This document shows, one piece after another, positions 6,941-15,529 of a DNA stretch of 22,058 nt. A program made the position numbers and the translations under genes. The number at the start of each line of letters is the position of its first letter. Positions within the stretch are counted from its first letter, which is position 1. Where the stretch lies: positions 1 to 22,058 of the forward strand of contig JAEDOA010000014.1 of assembly GCA_016302195.1 (NCBI GenBank). Reading direction: 5' to 3'. The stretch comes from Erysipelotrichaceae bacterium. Its GTDB lineage: Bacteria; Bacillota_I; Bacilli_A; Erysipelotrichales; Erysipelotrichaceae. The notes below the pieces were generated by a model, which worked only from the letters and a program-made list of their open reading frames with translations, did not search any database and was not told the origin of the DNA.

Positions 6941-7375
6941 ATGATAGTTCTATACACATCAAGTGGTTGTGGAAGTTGTCGTAAGGCTAAACAATGGTTC
7001 AAAGACAAAAATATAAAATATATAGAAAAAAATCTTTTTACTACGCTACTAAAAGAAGATGAACTGCGTTTTTTATTATCTAGAAGTGAAAACGGAACGG
7101 ATGATATCATCTCAAAAAGAAGTAAAGTAATTAAAGACAATAATATTGATATTGATTCGATGCCATTAAGCGAGCTGATAAGCTTTGTTCAGCAGAATCC
7201 ATCTGTCTTAAAAAGGCCAATTATTTTAAACGAAAAAAGTATGGTTGTTGGCTATGATGAAAGCGAGATTGAAATTTTTGATCAACAGATAAAGAATCTA
7301 AGATTTGAGTGCTTGAAAGATAGCTGCCCAAACTATCAGGTCTGTGGCAAGTGTAGAGAGGAAGATGATGACTGA
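6941..7375 (+). CDS. spx: Spx-family RNA polymerase-binding regulator with cysteine-rich tail
   Basis: Spx binds the alpha C-terminal domain of RNA polymerase and redirects transcription under thiol stress. I start at ATG 6941 because GAGGTGAT lies just upstream and because this puts the redox CxxC at Cys10/Cys13, as in Bacillus subtilis Spx. From memory the two proteins align without gaps for about 110 residues, including Gly52 (alpha contact; NGTD versus DGTD) and Arg92 (RRPII versus KRPII). The 144-residue protein then departs: the usual tail is replaced by FECLKDSCPNYQVCGKCREE and an acidic end, with cysteines 124, 129, 135 and 138. That cluster could bind zinc or sense oxidants, and it removes the normal ClpXP-recognised end. 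It is the first gene of an operon; its TGA shares one base with the mnmA ATG. The paralogues MgsR and ArsC are less likely given the match. Confidence 0.9.
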   Translation: MIVLYTSSGCGSCRKAKQWFKDKNIKYIEKNLFTTLLKEDELRFLLSRSENGTDDIISKRSKVIKDNNIDIDSMPLSELISFVQQNPSVLKRPIILNEKSMVVGYDESEIEIFDQQIKNLRFECLKDSCPNYQVCGKCREEDDD

Positions 7376-8523
7376 TGAAAAAAGTATTAGTTGGCTTATC
7401 AGGTGGAGTAGATAGTGCTGTTGCAGCCTATCTTTTAATTAAACAGGGATATGATGTAGTTGGCGGATTTATGAGAAACTGGGATTCCGCCGTTAATAAT
7501 GATATATTAGGAAATCCGACCATACAGGATGATATTTGTCCTCAAGAGCAAGATTATTTGGATGCTAAAAAAGTAAGCGAAAAATTGAATATTGAACTTT
7601 TAAGAGTTGATTTTGTTAAAGAATATTGGGATGATGTTTTTACTAATTTCATTTCTGAACATCAAAAGGGAAGAACACCTAATCCAGATATTTTGTGTAA
7701 TAAGTATATTAAGTTTGATGCCTTCTATCAATTTGCGATGAAACATGGTTTTGACTATGTAGCAACCGGTCATTATTGCAAAGTGGTTAATACAGATGGA
7801 AATTATTACTTGTATAAAGCCTTTGACTCAAATAAGGATCAATCCTATTTTTTAGGTCAGATTAATCGAGATGTTTTAAAAAACACCTTATTTCCATTAA
7901 GCGATATTACCAAGACAGAAGTAAGAAGAATTGCCAGTGAGCTTGATTTAGCAGTTGCTTCGAAAAAAGATTCAACCGGTATTTGTTTTATTGGTGAAAG
8001 AAATTTCAGACAGTTTTTACAAAACTATTTACCAGCAAAAGAAGGTAATATTGTTGATATTTCCACTAAGCAGGTAGTTGGTAGACATATGGGAGTTTTA
8101 TATTATACTATCGGGCAAAGAAAAGGCCTAGGAATAGGTGGGGACCATGGCCGCTGGTTTGTAGTTGGTAAAGATGTAGAAACAAATGAACTCTACGTTA
8201 CAAGCCAACAAGATGAAACATGGCTATATTCAGATAGCTGTCTAATTAGTTCTATAAACTTCTTGGCAGATGTTTCTTTGCCTAAAAAATGTCAGTGTAA
8301 ATTTAGATATCGTCAAAATGATAATCCTGTAATAGTGGATAGATATGATGAAAATTATCTTATTGTTAAGTATCCTCAATTAGTAAAATCAGTTACTGAA
8401 GGTCAGCAGGCTGTAGTATACGATGATGATGGAAAAGTATTATTAGCGGGAGTTATTGAAAAGACCTTTATTAATGGCAAATGGCATAAACAAATGCTGT
8501 TTGATAGAATTCATGGGGAGTAG
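7375..8523 (+). CDS. mnmA: tRNA-specific 2-thiouridylase
   Basis: MnmA adds sulfur at position 2 of wobble uridine 34 in the tRNAs for Lys, Glu and Gln, using ATP to activate the base and a persulfide carried from a cysteine desulfurase. The 382 residues show the PP-loop GLSGGVDS (7-14), TPNPDILCNKYIKF with catalytic Cys108, TGHYC near 131, and STGICFIGERNF with the second catalytic Cys204. The C-terminal domain holds YTIGQRKGLGIGG. Length is normal. It starts on the last base of the spx stop and is followed after two bases by recD2. The mnmA-recD2 association is familiar from Bacillus. Confidence 0.97.
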   Translation: MKKVLVGLSGGVDSAVAAYLLIKQGYDVVGGFMRNWDSAVNNDILGNPTIQDDICPQEQDYLDAKKVSEKLNIELLRVDFVKEYWDDVFTNFISEHQKGRTPNPDILCNKYIKFDAFYQFAMKHGFDYVATGHYCKVVNTDGNYYLYKAFDSNKDQSYFLGQINRDVLKNTLFPLSDITKTEVRRIASELDLAVASKKDSTGICFIGERNFRQFLQNYLPAKEGNIVDISTKQVVGRHMGVLYYTIGQRKGLGIGGDHGRWFVVGKDVETNELYVTSQQDETWLYSDSCLISSINFLADVSLPKKCQCKFRYRQNDNPVIVDRYDENYLIVKYPQLVKSVTEGQQAVVYDDDGKVLLAGVIEKTFINGKWHKQMLFDRIHGE

Positions 8524-8525
8524 AA

Positions 8526-10724
8526 ATGCAGCTTAAGGGTCATTTCGAAAGAATTATTTATCAAAAAACCTCAAATGGCTATACTGTTGGTATTTTTATA
8601 CCAACTTTTCCTGTTGGAAGCACAGAGGTGACAGTAACAGGATATTTTGGTAATATCAAACAAGATCGCTTATATATAATTGATGGGGAATATATCGATC
8701 ACCCTAATTATGGCATTCAGTTTAAATGCGATAGTTTCTCTTTTGAAATCCAGAATGATAGAGAGGGATTAATAAACTATTTTTCAGGCGAAAACTTTAA
8801 AGGAATTGGTAAAAAATATGCCGCAGTAATTGTCGATTATCTAAAGGAAGATGCTGTTAATAAGATAAGGATGAACAATGACATTCTAGATGAAATTCCC
8901 AAAATGAATAAAAAAAGAAAAGAGGCCATTATTGAAGGCATAAATCTGGATAAGGATGATGAAACAACCTTTCTTTTAGGTCATCATCTAACTATGAGTG
9001 ATGTTGTTCATTTAAGAAATACATATAAGGATCAGCTGATGAGTAAGTTATTTGATGATCCTTATCAGATTATTTACGATGTTGATTCGATTAGTTTTTC
9101 CAAAGCTGATAAATTTGCCCTTTCAATAGGCATAAAAAGCGACAACTTTTATCGTTTAGCTGCTTTTAGCTGTACATTATTAATGGAATTATGCATGAAA
9201 AATGGGGATAGCTATTGTGTATATGACCAATTCTATACCTATTTGAATAATAAACTAAAGGATTATGATTGCGAAATAGAAAATATAATTAATTATTTAA
9301 GATCGAATAGAAGAATAATAGTAGAGGATCAAAGAGTTTATCCAGTCAGTCAATACGAAAGTGAAAAATATGTCTCTAGTTATCTTGCCTATTTCCCAAA
9401 TCTTGAATGTAAAAAGGTTGATAATCATCAACTATATTTACAGATCCAGCAGCTTCAAAGCCAAAAAGCAATCCAGTATCAAGAAAAGCAATTGCAAGCT
9501 ATCATGTCTTTCTTTGAAAATGATCTTATGATCATTACTGGTGGACCTGGAACAGGTAAAACCACTATTGTTTCTGCCATAATGGAACTGTCAAATAAGC
9601 TTTACCCGCTATATAATATTTCCCTGTTGGCTCCTACTGGAAGAGCTGCCAAAAGATTATCTCAATTATCAGGCTGTCAAGCTAAAACGATTCACTCGAT
9701 TTTGTTATGGGATAAGGAAACAGGCAGGTTTGCTAAAGATGAAAAAAATCCTATCACAAGTGATATCTTGATTATTGATGAGTTTTCCATGGTAGATGTT
9801 TATTTGTTTTCCAAATTACTAAAGGCGGCAAGTTATTGTAAAAAAATTGTTTTAATTGGAGATAGCGATCAATTGCCATCAGTTGCTCCAGGGGCATTAT
9901 TGAGAGATTTAATTGATTCTAATCTGTTTTTTACCATTAAGCTTGATAAAATATATCGCCAAAAAGAAGGAAGCGATATCATCAAATTGGCTTATGATAT
10001 CAAAAACCAGTGCTTAAATGAGATTCCGTGTGATAAAGATATTCGTTTCTTTAGCTGTGAGGATAACGATATCGCTGAATTATTGCTTCAGGTAGTGGCG
10101 CTTTATAATAAGGACAGTGTCGATAAATATAGTTCCTTAATGAATGTTCAAGTGCTTGCTCCAATGCATAAGGGACTAAACGGTATCGATAGATTGAATA
10201 GCTTATTACAGCAGCAGTTCAATCCTTATGATAGAAACAAAAAAGAATTGAAGGTTGGTTATCGAATTTATCGAGAAGATGACAAGATTCTTCAACTTAA
10301 AAATCAGCCAGATGATGATGTTTTCAATGGTGATATCGGTTTTATTAAGGAAATCATATACGCTAAGGATGATATCAACAATTTTGATCGAATAATTGTA
10401 GATTTCGATGGCAAGTTGGTGGAGTATACTAGTGAGAATTTCGTCAATATTACTCATGGCTATTGCATGAGCGTTCACAAAGCCCAGGGTAGTGAATATC
10501 CTATTGTCATTTTGCCTATGACAAATCAATATAGTATCATGCTACAAAAAAGACTTATCTATACTGCAGTAACGCGAGCATATAAGAATTTGATAATTAT
10601 TGGCAGCAAAAATGCCTTTTACAGAGGAATAAACAATAGTGATCATTATATTCGAAAAACGTATTTGAAAGAAAGGTTATGGCAAATTCAAAATGAACAA
10701 AACAGAGCAGAGGAAAAAGATTAA
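8526..10724 (+). CDS. recD2: RecD2-type ATP-dependent DNA helicase
   Basis: RecD2 is a 5'-3' superfamily 1B helicase that acts without RecBC in replication fork and repair work. The 732 residues contain an N-terminal OB-like region (about 1-75), a helix-hairpin-helix stretch with FKGIGKKYA (91-99), and the motor. Motor motifs are Walker A GGPGTGKTT (339-347), motif Ia LLAPTGRAAKRL (366-377), Walker B LIIDEFSMVD (414-423), motif III GDSDQLPSVAPG (444-455) and a late MSVHKAQGSEYP with YTAVTRAYKNL (motifs V and VI). Its start has GGGGAG nearby. The 3' end overlaps the next gene by 32 bases, which is long but in keeping with this compact operon. Confidence 0.96.
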   Translation: MQLKGHFERIIYQKTSNGYTVGIFIPTFPVGSTEVTVTGYFGNIKQDRLYIIDGEYIDHPNYGIQFKCDSFSFEIQNDREGLINYFSGENFKGIGKKYAAVIVDYLKEDAVNKIRMNNDILDEIPKMNKKRKEAIIEGINLDKDDETTFLLGHHLTMSDVVHLRNTYKDQLMSKLFDDPYQIIYDVDSISFSKADKFALSIGIKSDNFYRLAAFSCTLLMELCMKNGDSYCVYDQFYTYLNNKLKDYDCEIENIINYLRSNRRIIVEDQRVYPVSQYESEKYVSSYLAYFPNLECKKVDNHQLYLQIQQLQSQKAIQYQEKQLQAIMSFFENDLMIITGGPGTGKTTIVSAIMELSNKLYPLYNISLLAPTGRAAKRLSQLSGCQAKTIHSILLWDKETGRFAKDEKNPITSDILIIDEFSMVDVYLFSKLLKAASYCKKIVLIGDSDQLPSVAPGALLRDLIDSNLFFTIKLDKIYRQKEGSDIIKLAYDIKNQCLNEIPCDKDIRFFSCEDNDIAELLLQVVALYNKDSVDKYSSLMNVQVLAPMHKGLNGIDRLNSLLQQQFNPYDRNKKELKVGYRIYREDDKILQLKNQPDDDVFNGDIGFIKEIIYAKDDINNFDRIIVDFDGKLVEYTSENFVNITHGYCMSVHKAQGSEYPIVILPMTNQYSIMLQKRLIYTAVTRAYKNLIIIGSKNAFYRGINNSDHYIRKTYLKERLWQIQNEQNRAEEKD

Positions 10725-11235
10725 AGATTTATTTCTAGACTTTACTGATAATGGTTATAGTGAAATTATTTGTCAAAAGGCATTTGACTATTTGAGAAAA
10801 AGGAATATTTCAACAGTAATGTCCTATTGTCCTTTTCAAAAGGAGGTTAATGTTAGTATTCTAAATGAAATGCTTCTAAAAAATAATGTGATTGTTGGCT
10901 TTCCAGTAATATCGGATAAAGATTACACTATGGATTGCTATTATTCAAGATTTTATTCTTTGAACCAATATGGTATCATTCAACCAGAAAAAGACAAGTT
11001 TATTGATAAATCAAAGATAGATGCTGTCATTGTGCCTCTTTTGGCATTTGACGAGCAATGTTTCCGTTTGGGAAGAGGTAAAGGCTACTATGACCGTTAT
11101 CTTTCGGATTATGATGGTTTAAAAATTGCGCTAGCTTATCAAATGCAAATGATAAATAAGGTGGTAGTTGATAATTATGATGTTCAAATGGATGTAATAA
11201 TCAGTGAAGAGAGGGTATATGAAAGAGATAATTAA
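10693..11235 (+). CDS. 5-formyltetrahydrofolate cyclo-ligase
   Basis: This 180-residue enzyme converts 5-formyltetrahydrofolate to 5,10-methenyltetrahydrofolate with ATP, returning stored folate to one-carbon metabolism. The strongest mark is the family signature VPLLAFDEQCFRLGRGKGYYDRYL (about 113-136), with the ATP-binding GRGKGYYD loop. Upstream lie SYCPFQKEVNV (substrate side) and the basic N-terminal helix TEQRKKIK. The start lies inside recD2 (32-base overlap); no other start closer to the recD2 stop would keep the basic N-terminal helix. The end overlaps the DUF1893 gene by 17 bases. The gene is called yqgN in Bacillus and fau/ygfA in E. coli. Confidence 0.93.
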   Translation: MNKTEQRKKIKDLFLDFTDNGYSEIICQKAFDYLRKRNISTVMSYCPFQKEVNVSILNEMLLKNNVIVGFPVISDKDYTMDCYYSRFYSLNQYGIIQPEKDKFIDKSKIDAVIVPLLAFDEQCFRLGRGKGYYDRYLSDYDGLKIALAYQMQMINKVVVDNYDVQMDVIISEERVYERDN

Positions 11236-11641
11236 AGAGTTAGTAAAAATATTAGATGAAAATAATTTTAGTGTAGTAGGCTATGATAATGGCAAAATAG
11301 TATCTAGTGAAAAAAAAGGAGTTGCGCCATTATTGGACTTTTATAATCAAAATCATGTCAACATGATTTGTTGCGATAAGGTAGTGGGAAAAGCAGCCGC
11401 TATTATGCATATTCTACTTGGGAGCAAATATCTTCATTGCCATATTATTTCCCAAAAAGCTATTGATATATTAGATAAGTATGGAATGCAATATAGCTAT
11501 GATACAAAGGTCGATTATATCTTAAATAGAAGCAAAAGCGGTATGTGTCCTTTAGAAAAAGCAACAGAAAAATGTGAAGATGTTAACCAAGGTTACAAAA
11601 TAATAATTGAGACGCTTAATCAATTAAATAGTGGAAAATAA
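11219..11641 (+). CDS. DUF1893 domain protein
   Basis: I start at ATG 11219, which has AGAGGG five bases upstream, rather than the in-frame GTG at 11204; this gives 140 residues. The sequence matches what I know of DUF1893: KGVAPLLDFYNQ, then CCDKVVGKAAAIMHILLG (an invariant DKVVGKAAA), then a late NRSKSGMCPLEKATE with the conserved CP-x-E. The function of this family is unknown; some cytidine deaminase-like fold relation has been suggested, but I cannot show it. It is soluble and the last gene of the spx operon. It overlaps the folate gene by 17 bases and is followed directly by the alaS promoter and T-box. Confidence 0.88.
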   Translation: MKEIIKELVKILDENNFSVVGYDNGKIVSSEKKGVAPLLDFYNQNHVNMICCDKVVGKAAAIMHILLGSKYLHCHIISQKAIDILDKYGMQYSYDTKVDYILNRSKSGMCPLEKATEKCEDVNQGYKIIIETLNQLNSGK

Positions 11642-11645
11642 CATA

Positions 11646-11673
11646 TTTTCAAAACGGTTTTTTATGGTAAAAT
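11646..11673 (+). promoter_or_regulatory. Promoter of the alaS T-box transcript
   Basis: TTTTCA (11646-11651), a 16-base spacer and TAAAAT (11668-11673) preceded by TGG, an extended -10. It starts four bases after the DUF1893 stop codon. Transcription should begin near 11680. Confidence 0.65.
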
Positions 11674-11679
11674 AATTAG

Positions 11680-11897
11680 CGTAAAGCGTTTATTTTTGAG
11701 TTAGTAGATAGTACTTATTTTTCTAGAGAGATGTTGTTTGGTGCAAAACATTAAATAATACTGTTGAAGCTGTCAAAAAAGTGCAATGAAAACATTGACG
11801 TACTCAGGCGTTAACTGAATTAATTAAGCTGCAGGTTTTTAAAACCTGAATCAGGATGGTACCGCGAATAACTCGTTCCTGCATGGGATGAGTTTTT
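11680..11897 (+). promoter_or_regulatory. T-box leader, alanine-specific
   Basis: Stem I carries a 5' loop-E AGTA (11710-11713), AGAGAG (11725-11730), the distal GGTGCAAAAC loop and the specifier GAA-GCT (Ala codon GCT, 11769-11771). Stem III is the hairpin CAGGTTT/AAACCTG at 11832-11848. The antiterminator pairs AGGA (11853-11856) with TCCT (11877-11880) and GCGA with TCGT around the bulge TGGTACC (11857-11863). The variable base U pairs with an A discriminator, as in tRNA-Ala. A full terminator competes with it. Shortage of charged tRNA-Ala should therefore allow read-through into alaS and the operon behind it. Confidence 0.95.
11870..11897 (+). terminator. T-box-controlled intrinsic terminator
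   Basis: AACTCGTTCC (11870-11879) pairs with GGGATGAGTT (11885-11894) around a five-base loop and runs into TTTTT. Its left arm includes the 3' half of the antiterminator (TCGTTCC), so the two structures exclude each other. Confidence 0.93.
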
Positions 11898-11922
11898 ATT
11901 TGATTAAATAGGAGGAAAAGAA

Positions 11923-14544
11923 ATGAAACAATTATCCAGCGCTGAAATTAGAAGAATGTTTTTACAATATTTTGAAGAAAATGGACACATGGTTGAACCA
12001 GGGGCTTCTTTAATACCGCATAATGATCCAACACTATTATGGATTAATGCCGGTGTTGCAGCCTTAAAGAAATATTTTGATGGTACAGAAAGACCAAAAA
12101 ATAGAAGAATTACTAACGCCCAAAAGTCAATTCGTACAAATGATATTGAAAATGTCGGTAAAACAGCAAGACACCATACTTTTTTTGAAATGTTAGGTAA
12201 CTTCTCAATTGGCGATTACTTTAAAAAAGAGGCTATTCCTTTTGCTTGGCATTTTTTAACTGATAGTCGCTGGATGGATTTTGATAAAAATCGTCTATAT
12301 ATTACGGTTTATATTGATGACCAAGAGGCTTATGATATTTGGACAAAAGTATGTGGGGTTGATCCAAGTCACATTTTAAAAACTCCAGAGAATTTCTGGG
12401 AAATTGGTAATGGACCTTGTGGACCTGATAGTGAAATATTCTATGATAGAGGAGAAAAGTATGATCCTAATCATTTAGGTGAGAAATTATTCTTTGAGGA
12501 AATGGAAAATGATCGTTATATCGAGATTTGGAATATTGTATTCTCTCAATTTAATTCCCAAGAAGGATTAAAACGCAGTGAGTATAAAGAACTACCTCAG
12601 AAGAACATCGATACAGGCATGGGCTTGGAAAGATTGGTATCAATTGTTCAGGATGGAGAGACAAATTTTGATACTGATTTGTTCTTGCCTATTATTCGTG
12701 CTACTGAAAAGATGACTGATAAGAAGTACGAAGGTGAAAATAAGATGGCATATCGCGTTATCGCTGACCATATTAGAACAGTTACCTTTGCGATAAGTGA
12801 TGGTGCAACATTCTCTAATGAAGGAAGAGGATATATATTAAGAAGAGTATTAAGAAGAGCAGTTCGTTATGGTAAAAAGCTTAATATCAATCATGCTTAT
12901 ATGTATAAGCTAGTTGAAGTTGTAGCTGAAAATATGAAAGATTATTATCCTTATCTGCTTGAAAAAGTAGATTATGTTAGTAAGCTTGTTAAGGCAGAAG
13001 AAGAACGTTTTGAAAATACCTTAAACGAAGGTGAAAGAATTCTTCAATCTTATTTACAAAACAACACTTCAAAAGTATTAGATGGAGAAACTGTTTTCAA
13101 ATTATATGATACATATGGTTTTCCAGTTGAACTTACAAAAGAAATTGCCTCTGAACATTCAATAAGCATTGATGAAGCAGGCTTTGAAAAATGCATGCAG
13201 CAGCAAAGAGAAAGAGCTAGAAATGCTAGAAGCGATGATCAATCTATGGGTTCACAGTCAGTAGACTTATTAAATTTCACTGACAAGAGCGAATTTATTG
13301 GCTATGACCATTTGGAAAATCATTCAAAGGTTATCGCACTGTTTAAGGATGGGGTTAGAGTTGAAGAGTTAATTGATGAAGGTGATGTTGTTTGTGAACA
13401 AACTTGCTTCTATGCTGAAAGTGGTGGTCAGATCTACGATACAGGAGTAATGGAGAATGAAACAACTCTTCTAGAGGTTAATAAGGTAACAAAAGCTCCT
13501 CTTAAGCAATTCTTACATCATGTAATTGTTAAAAAAGGAACAGTAAAGGTTAACGATGAACTTGACTTAAAAATAAATAAAGATGATCGTAATTTAATCA
13601 AGGCAAATCACTCTTCTTTACATTTGCTTCAGGCAGCATTACAAAAAGTGGTTGGTAGTCATATTCATCAAGCAGGTTCATATGTATGCGCACAATATGC
13701 CCGTTTTGACTTTACTCATTTTGAAAAATTAACTTATCAGCAAATCAGAGAAGTTGAAAGACTTGTCAATGAGCAGATTAGCAAAAATCTAAAGGTTGTC
13801 ACTGATTTAATGGATGTTGAAAGTGCCAAGAATTCAGGAGCAATGGCACTGTTTGATGAAAAGTATGATGATGTGGTTAGAGTAGTTAAGATGGGGGACT
13901 TTTCAAAGGAATTATGTGGTGGAACCCATGTTGGCTCAACTGGCGAGATTGGCATCTTTAAGATTGTATCAGAGGAATCAGTTGGTTCAGGAATCAGAAG
14001 AATCACTTCAAAGACCAATTATAGTGCTTATCAAGAAACTGTTAAGCAACAAGATTTATTGTTAAATATCGCCGACATTTTGAAAGTTAACAGTGAAGCG
14101 AAGATTATTGAAAAATTGCAGCAATTTATGAAAGAAAGTGAGCAAAGAAGTCAGATTATCAAACAGTTAAAAGAAAAGATGGCTTCAAGCACTTTAGATG
14201 ATTTATTAAAGCAGTCAAAGAATATCAATGGTTACAACGTTGTTATTAAGAAAATTGAAGGTGATTCATCGCAAATGAAACCAATGGCTTCGCAATTGGC
14301 TGAAAAACTGGAAAAATCAGTTATCTTGTTATATACAGTAAATGAAGGAAGAATTACATTTGTAGCATCATGCTCAAAGGATGCTATCCAACAGGGTATG
14401 AAGGCTAATAATGTCGTTAAACTTGCTTCTAGCATCACTGGTGGTAACGGTGGAGGTAAAGACGATGTTGCCTCTGCAGGCGGAAAAGACGTAACAAAAA
14501 TTAACCAGGCAGTAGAAGCGGTAGAAGAATTAATCAATAAATAA
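11923..14544 (+). CDS. alaS: Alanyl-tRNA synthetase
   Basis: An 873-residue, full-length class II synthetase that charges tRNA-Ala. Visible parts, in order, are: class II motifs in the first 250 residues (TARHHTFFEMLGNFSIGDYF; GNGPCGPDSEIFYDRG; GLERL); the tRNA-recognition domain; and the editing domain with zinc ligands in HSSLH (563-567) and CGGTH (665-669), which clears mischarged Ser and Gly. A C-terminal C-Ala domain follows, ending with the glycine-rich GGNGGGKDDVASAGG segment. The ribosome site AGGAGG is near perfect. The T-box leader directly upstream controls it, and the next gene, ireB, follows after 49 bases without a clear terminator. Confidence 0.98.
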   Translation: MKQLSSAEIRRMFLQYFEENGHMVEPGASLIPHNDPTLLWINAGVAALKKYFDGTERPKNRRITNAQKSIRTNDIENVGKTARHHTFFEMLGNFSIGDYFKKEAIPFAWHFLTDSRWMDFDKNRLYITVYIDDQEAYDIWTKVCGVDPSHILKTPENFWEIGNGPCGPDSEIFYDRGEKYDPNHLGEKLFFEEMENDRYIEIWNIVFSQFNSQEGLKRSEYKELPQKNIDTGMGLERLVSIVQDGETNFDTDLFLPIIRATEKMTDKKYEGENKMAYRVIADHIRTVTFAISDGATFSNEGRGYILRRVLRRAVRYGKKLNINHAYMYKLVEVVAENMKDYYPYLLEKVDYVSKLVKAEEERFENTLNEGERILQSYLQNNTSKVLDGETVFKLYDTYGFPVELTKEIASEHSISIDEAGFEKCMQQQRERARNARSDDQSMGSQSVDLLNFTDKSEFIGYDHLENHSKVIALFKDGVRVEELIDEGDVVCEQTCFYAESGGQIYDTGVMENETTLLEVNKVTKAPLKQFLHHVIVKKGTVKVNDELDLKINKDDRNLIKANHSSLHLLQAALQKVVGSHIHQAGSYVCAQYARFDFTHFEKLTYQQIREVERLVNEQISKNLKVVTDLMDVESAKNSGAMALFDEKYDDVVRVVKMGDFSKELCGGTHVGSTGEIGIFKIVSEESVGSGIRRITSKTNYSAYQETVKQQDLLLNIADILKVNSEAKIIEKLQQFMKESEQRSQIIKQLKEKMASSTLDDLLKQSKNINGYNVVIKKIEGDSSQMKPMASQLAEKLEKSVILLYTVNEGRITFVASCSKDAIQQGMKANNVVKLASSITGGNGGGKDDVASAGGKDVTKINQAVEAVEELINK

Positions 14545-14593
14545 CTTTTAATTCAACTGCAAATTTAGTAAAATATAAGCAGGAGGTATCATT

Positions 14594-14854
14594 ATGAAGG
14601 ATAATAATCAGCAAACTAGAATATTTGATTCTGAGCAAGTTAAGCAGCAGAATATAAAGTACATTTTGAAAATGGTTGATGATGCTTTAAATGAGAGAGG
14701 TTATAACTCAGTAACTCAAATAGTTGGTTACTTGGTTACTAATGATCCTGCTTATATTTCAAGTTATAAAAATGCTAGAACATTGATTCAAACAGTAGAT
14801 AGAGATGAAATCTTGAAAGAAATAGTTAGGAGTTATTTAGCAAATAATGAATAA
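14594..14854 (+). CDS. ireB: IreB family regulatory phosphoprotein (UPF0297)
   Basis: An 86-residue protein matching UPF0297: RIFD near the N-terminus, then KYILKMVDDALNERGYNSVTQIVGYLVTNDPAYISSYKNAR and a helical C-terminus. In Enterococcus faecalis IreB is phosphorylated on N-terminal threonines by the PASTA kinase IreK and restrains cephalosporin resistance. Here one threonine (Thr8) lies at the N-terminus, so at most one such site is kept. CAGGAGG lies seven bases before the ATG. A TAAAAT box at 14569-14574 could be an internal promoter but lacks a good -35. The place between alaS and ruvX is conserved in Firmicutes. It overlaps ruvX by eight bases. Confidence 0.95.
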   Translation: MKDNNQQTRIFDSEQVKQQNIKYILKMVDDALNERGYNSVTQIVGYLVTNDPAYISSYKNARTLIQTVDRDEILKEIVRSYLANNE

Positions 14855-15266
14855 AGTATTAGGATTGGATTTAGGATCAACAACCTGTGGGGTGGCCCTT
14901 AGTGATAGTTTAGGGATGATAGCAACCCCTAAAGATACAATTAGATTTCAACCGGATGATTACGAAAGTGCCTTAGAAGCTGTCTGCAAGTGGATAGATG
15001 ATAATAAGGTGGATACTGTTGTTTTAGGATTGCCTAAGCATATGAATGGTGATGAAGGTATTAGAGCTGACATTTCAAAAAAATTTAAGGAAATGATATT
15101 AGAAAAAAGGGATGTTAAGGTAATCTTGTGGGATGAAAGATTAACAACCGTATCAGCTCAAAAAAGCATGATAGCTTCTAATATGAATAGAAACAAGCGC
15201 CATAAGATGATTGATGCGATGGCAGCGCAAATAATTTTGCAAAGCTATTTAGATAGCAAATGTTAG
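14847..15266 (+). CDS. ruvX: RuvX/YqgF-family putative pre-16S rRNA nuclease
   Basis: A 139-residue RNase H-like protein. The catalytic-site pattern is intact: the first strand GLDLGSTTCGVALSD (residues 5-19, Asp7), the glutamate/aspartate region WDERLTT (about 95-101) and the last acid in IDAMAAQIIL (Asp123). YqgF of E. coli is linked to processing the 5' end of 16S rRNA; a Holliday-junction role was proposed from structure. It starts inside ireB (eight-base overlap). The nearest AGGAG (14828-14832) is 14 bases upstream, somewhat far, so coupling to ireB translation is likely. It overlaps nothing downstream once the DUF1292 gene is started at 15278. Confidence 0.95.
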   Translation: MNKVLGLDLGSTTCGVALSDSLGMIATPKDTIRFQPDDYESALEAVCKWIDDNKVDTVVLGLPKHMNGDEGIRADISKKFKEMILEKRDVKVILWDERLTTVSAQKSMIASNMNRNKRHKMIDAMAAQIILQSYLDSKC

Positions 15267-15277
15267 GAGAGATATTT

Positions 15278-15529
15278 ATGAATGATGATATTCTTTTTAT
15301 TACTGATGATGACGGTAATGAAGTAGCAATGAAACAATTATTCAATTTTTATAGCGATGAATTTAAAAAATCTTACGTTTTATATACTGATCCTGAAAGC
15401 GAAGATGGACAGGTATACGCGATGAGTTTTGATGATGATAAAAATCTTTACGCTGTTGAAACAGAGCAGGAATGGGATTTAATTGAAGAAGTATTTGGAG
15501 CATGGTATGAGCAGCAAGAGCAAAACTAA
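15278..15529 (+). CDS. DUF1292 family protein (YrzB-like)
   Basis: I place the start at ATG 15278, which has TTAGGAGAG at 15262-15270; the in-frame ATG at 15260 lies on top of that site and inside the ruvX end. This gives 83 residues, very acidic, with the family pattern ILFITDDDGNE, FYSDEFKKSYVLYTDPE, VYAMSFDDD and EWDLIEEVF. It is small and soluble, of unknown function, and almost always found beside ruvX and ireB in Firmicutes, as here. The 3' end overlaps mltG by 23 bases. Confidence 0.92.
   Translation: MNDDILFITDDDGNEVAMKQLFNFYSDEFKKSYVLYTDPESEDGQVYAMSFDDDKNLYAVETEQEWDLIEEVFGAWYEQQEQN

Noticed and set aside
6916..7140. Open frame antisense to the start of spx
   Set aside because: No ribosome site; its length is explained by the AT-rich codons of spx, whose protein match is strong.
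10206..10529. 107-codon open frame on the minus strand inside recD2
   Set aside because: It lies over conserved helicase motifs on the other strand and has no supporting signals.
14232..14537. Long minus-strand open frame inside the end of alaS
   Set aside because: Antisense shadow of the C-Ala domain; no ribosome site and odd Ser/Pro-rich composition.
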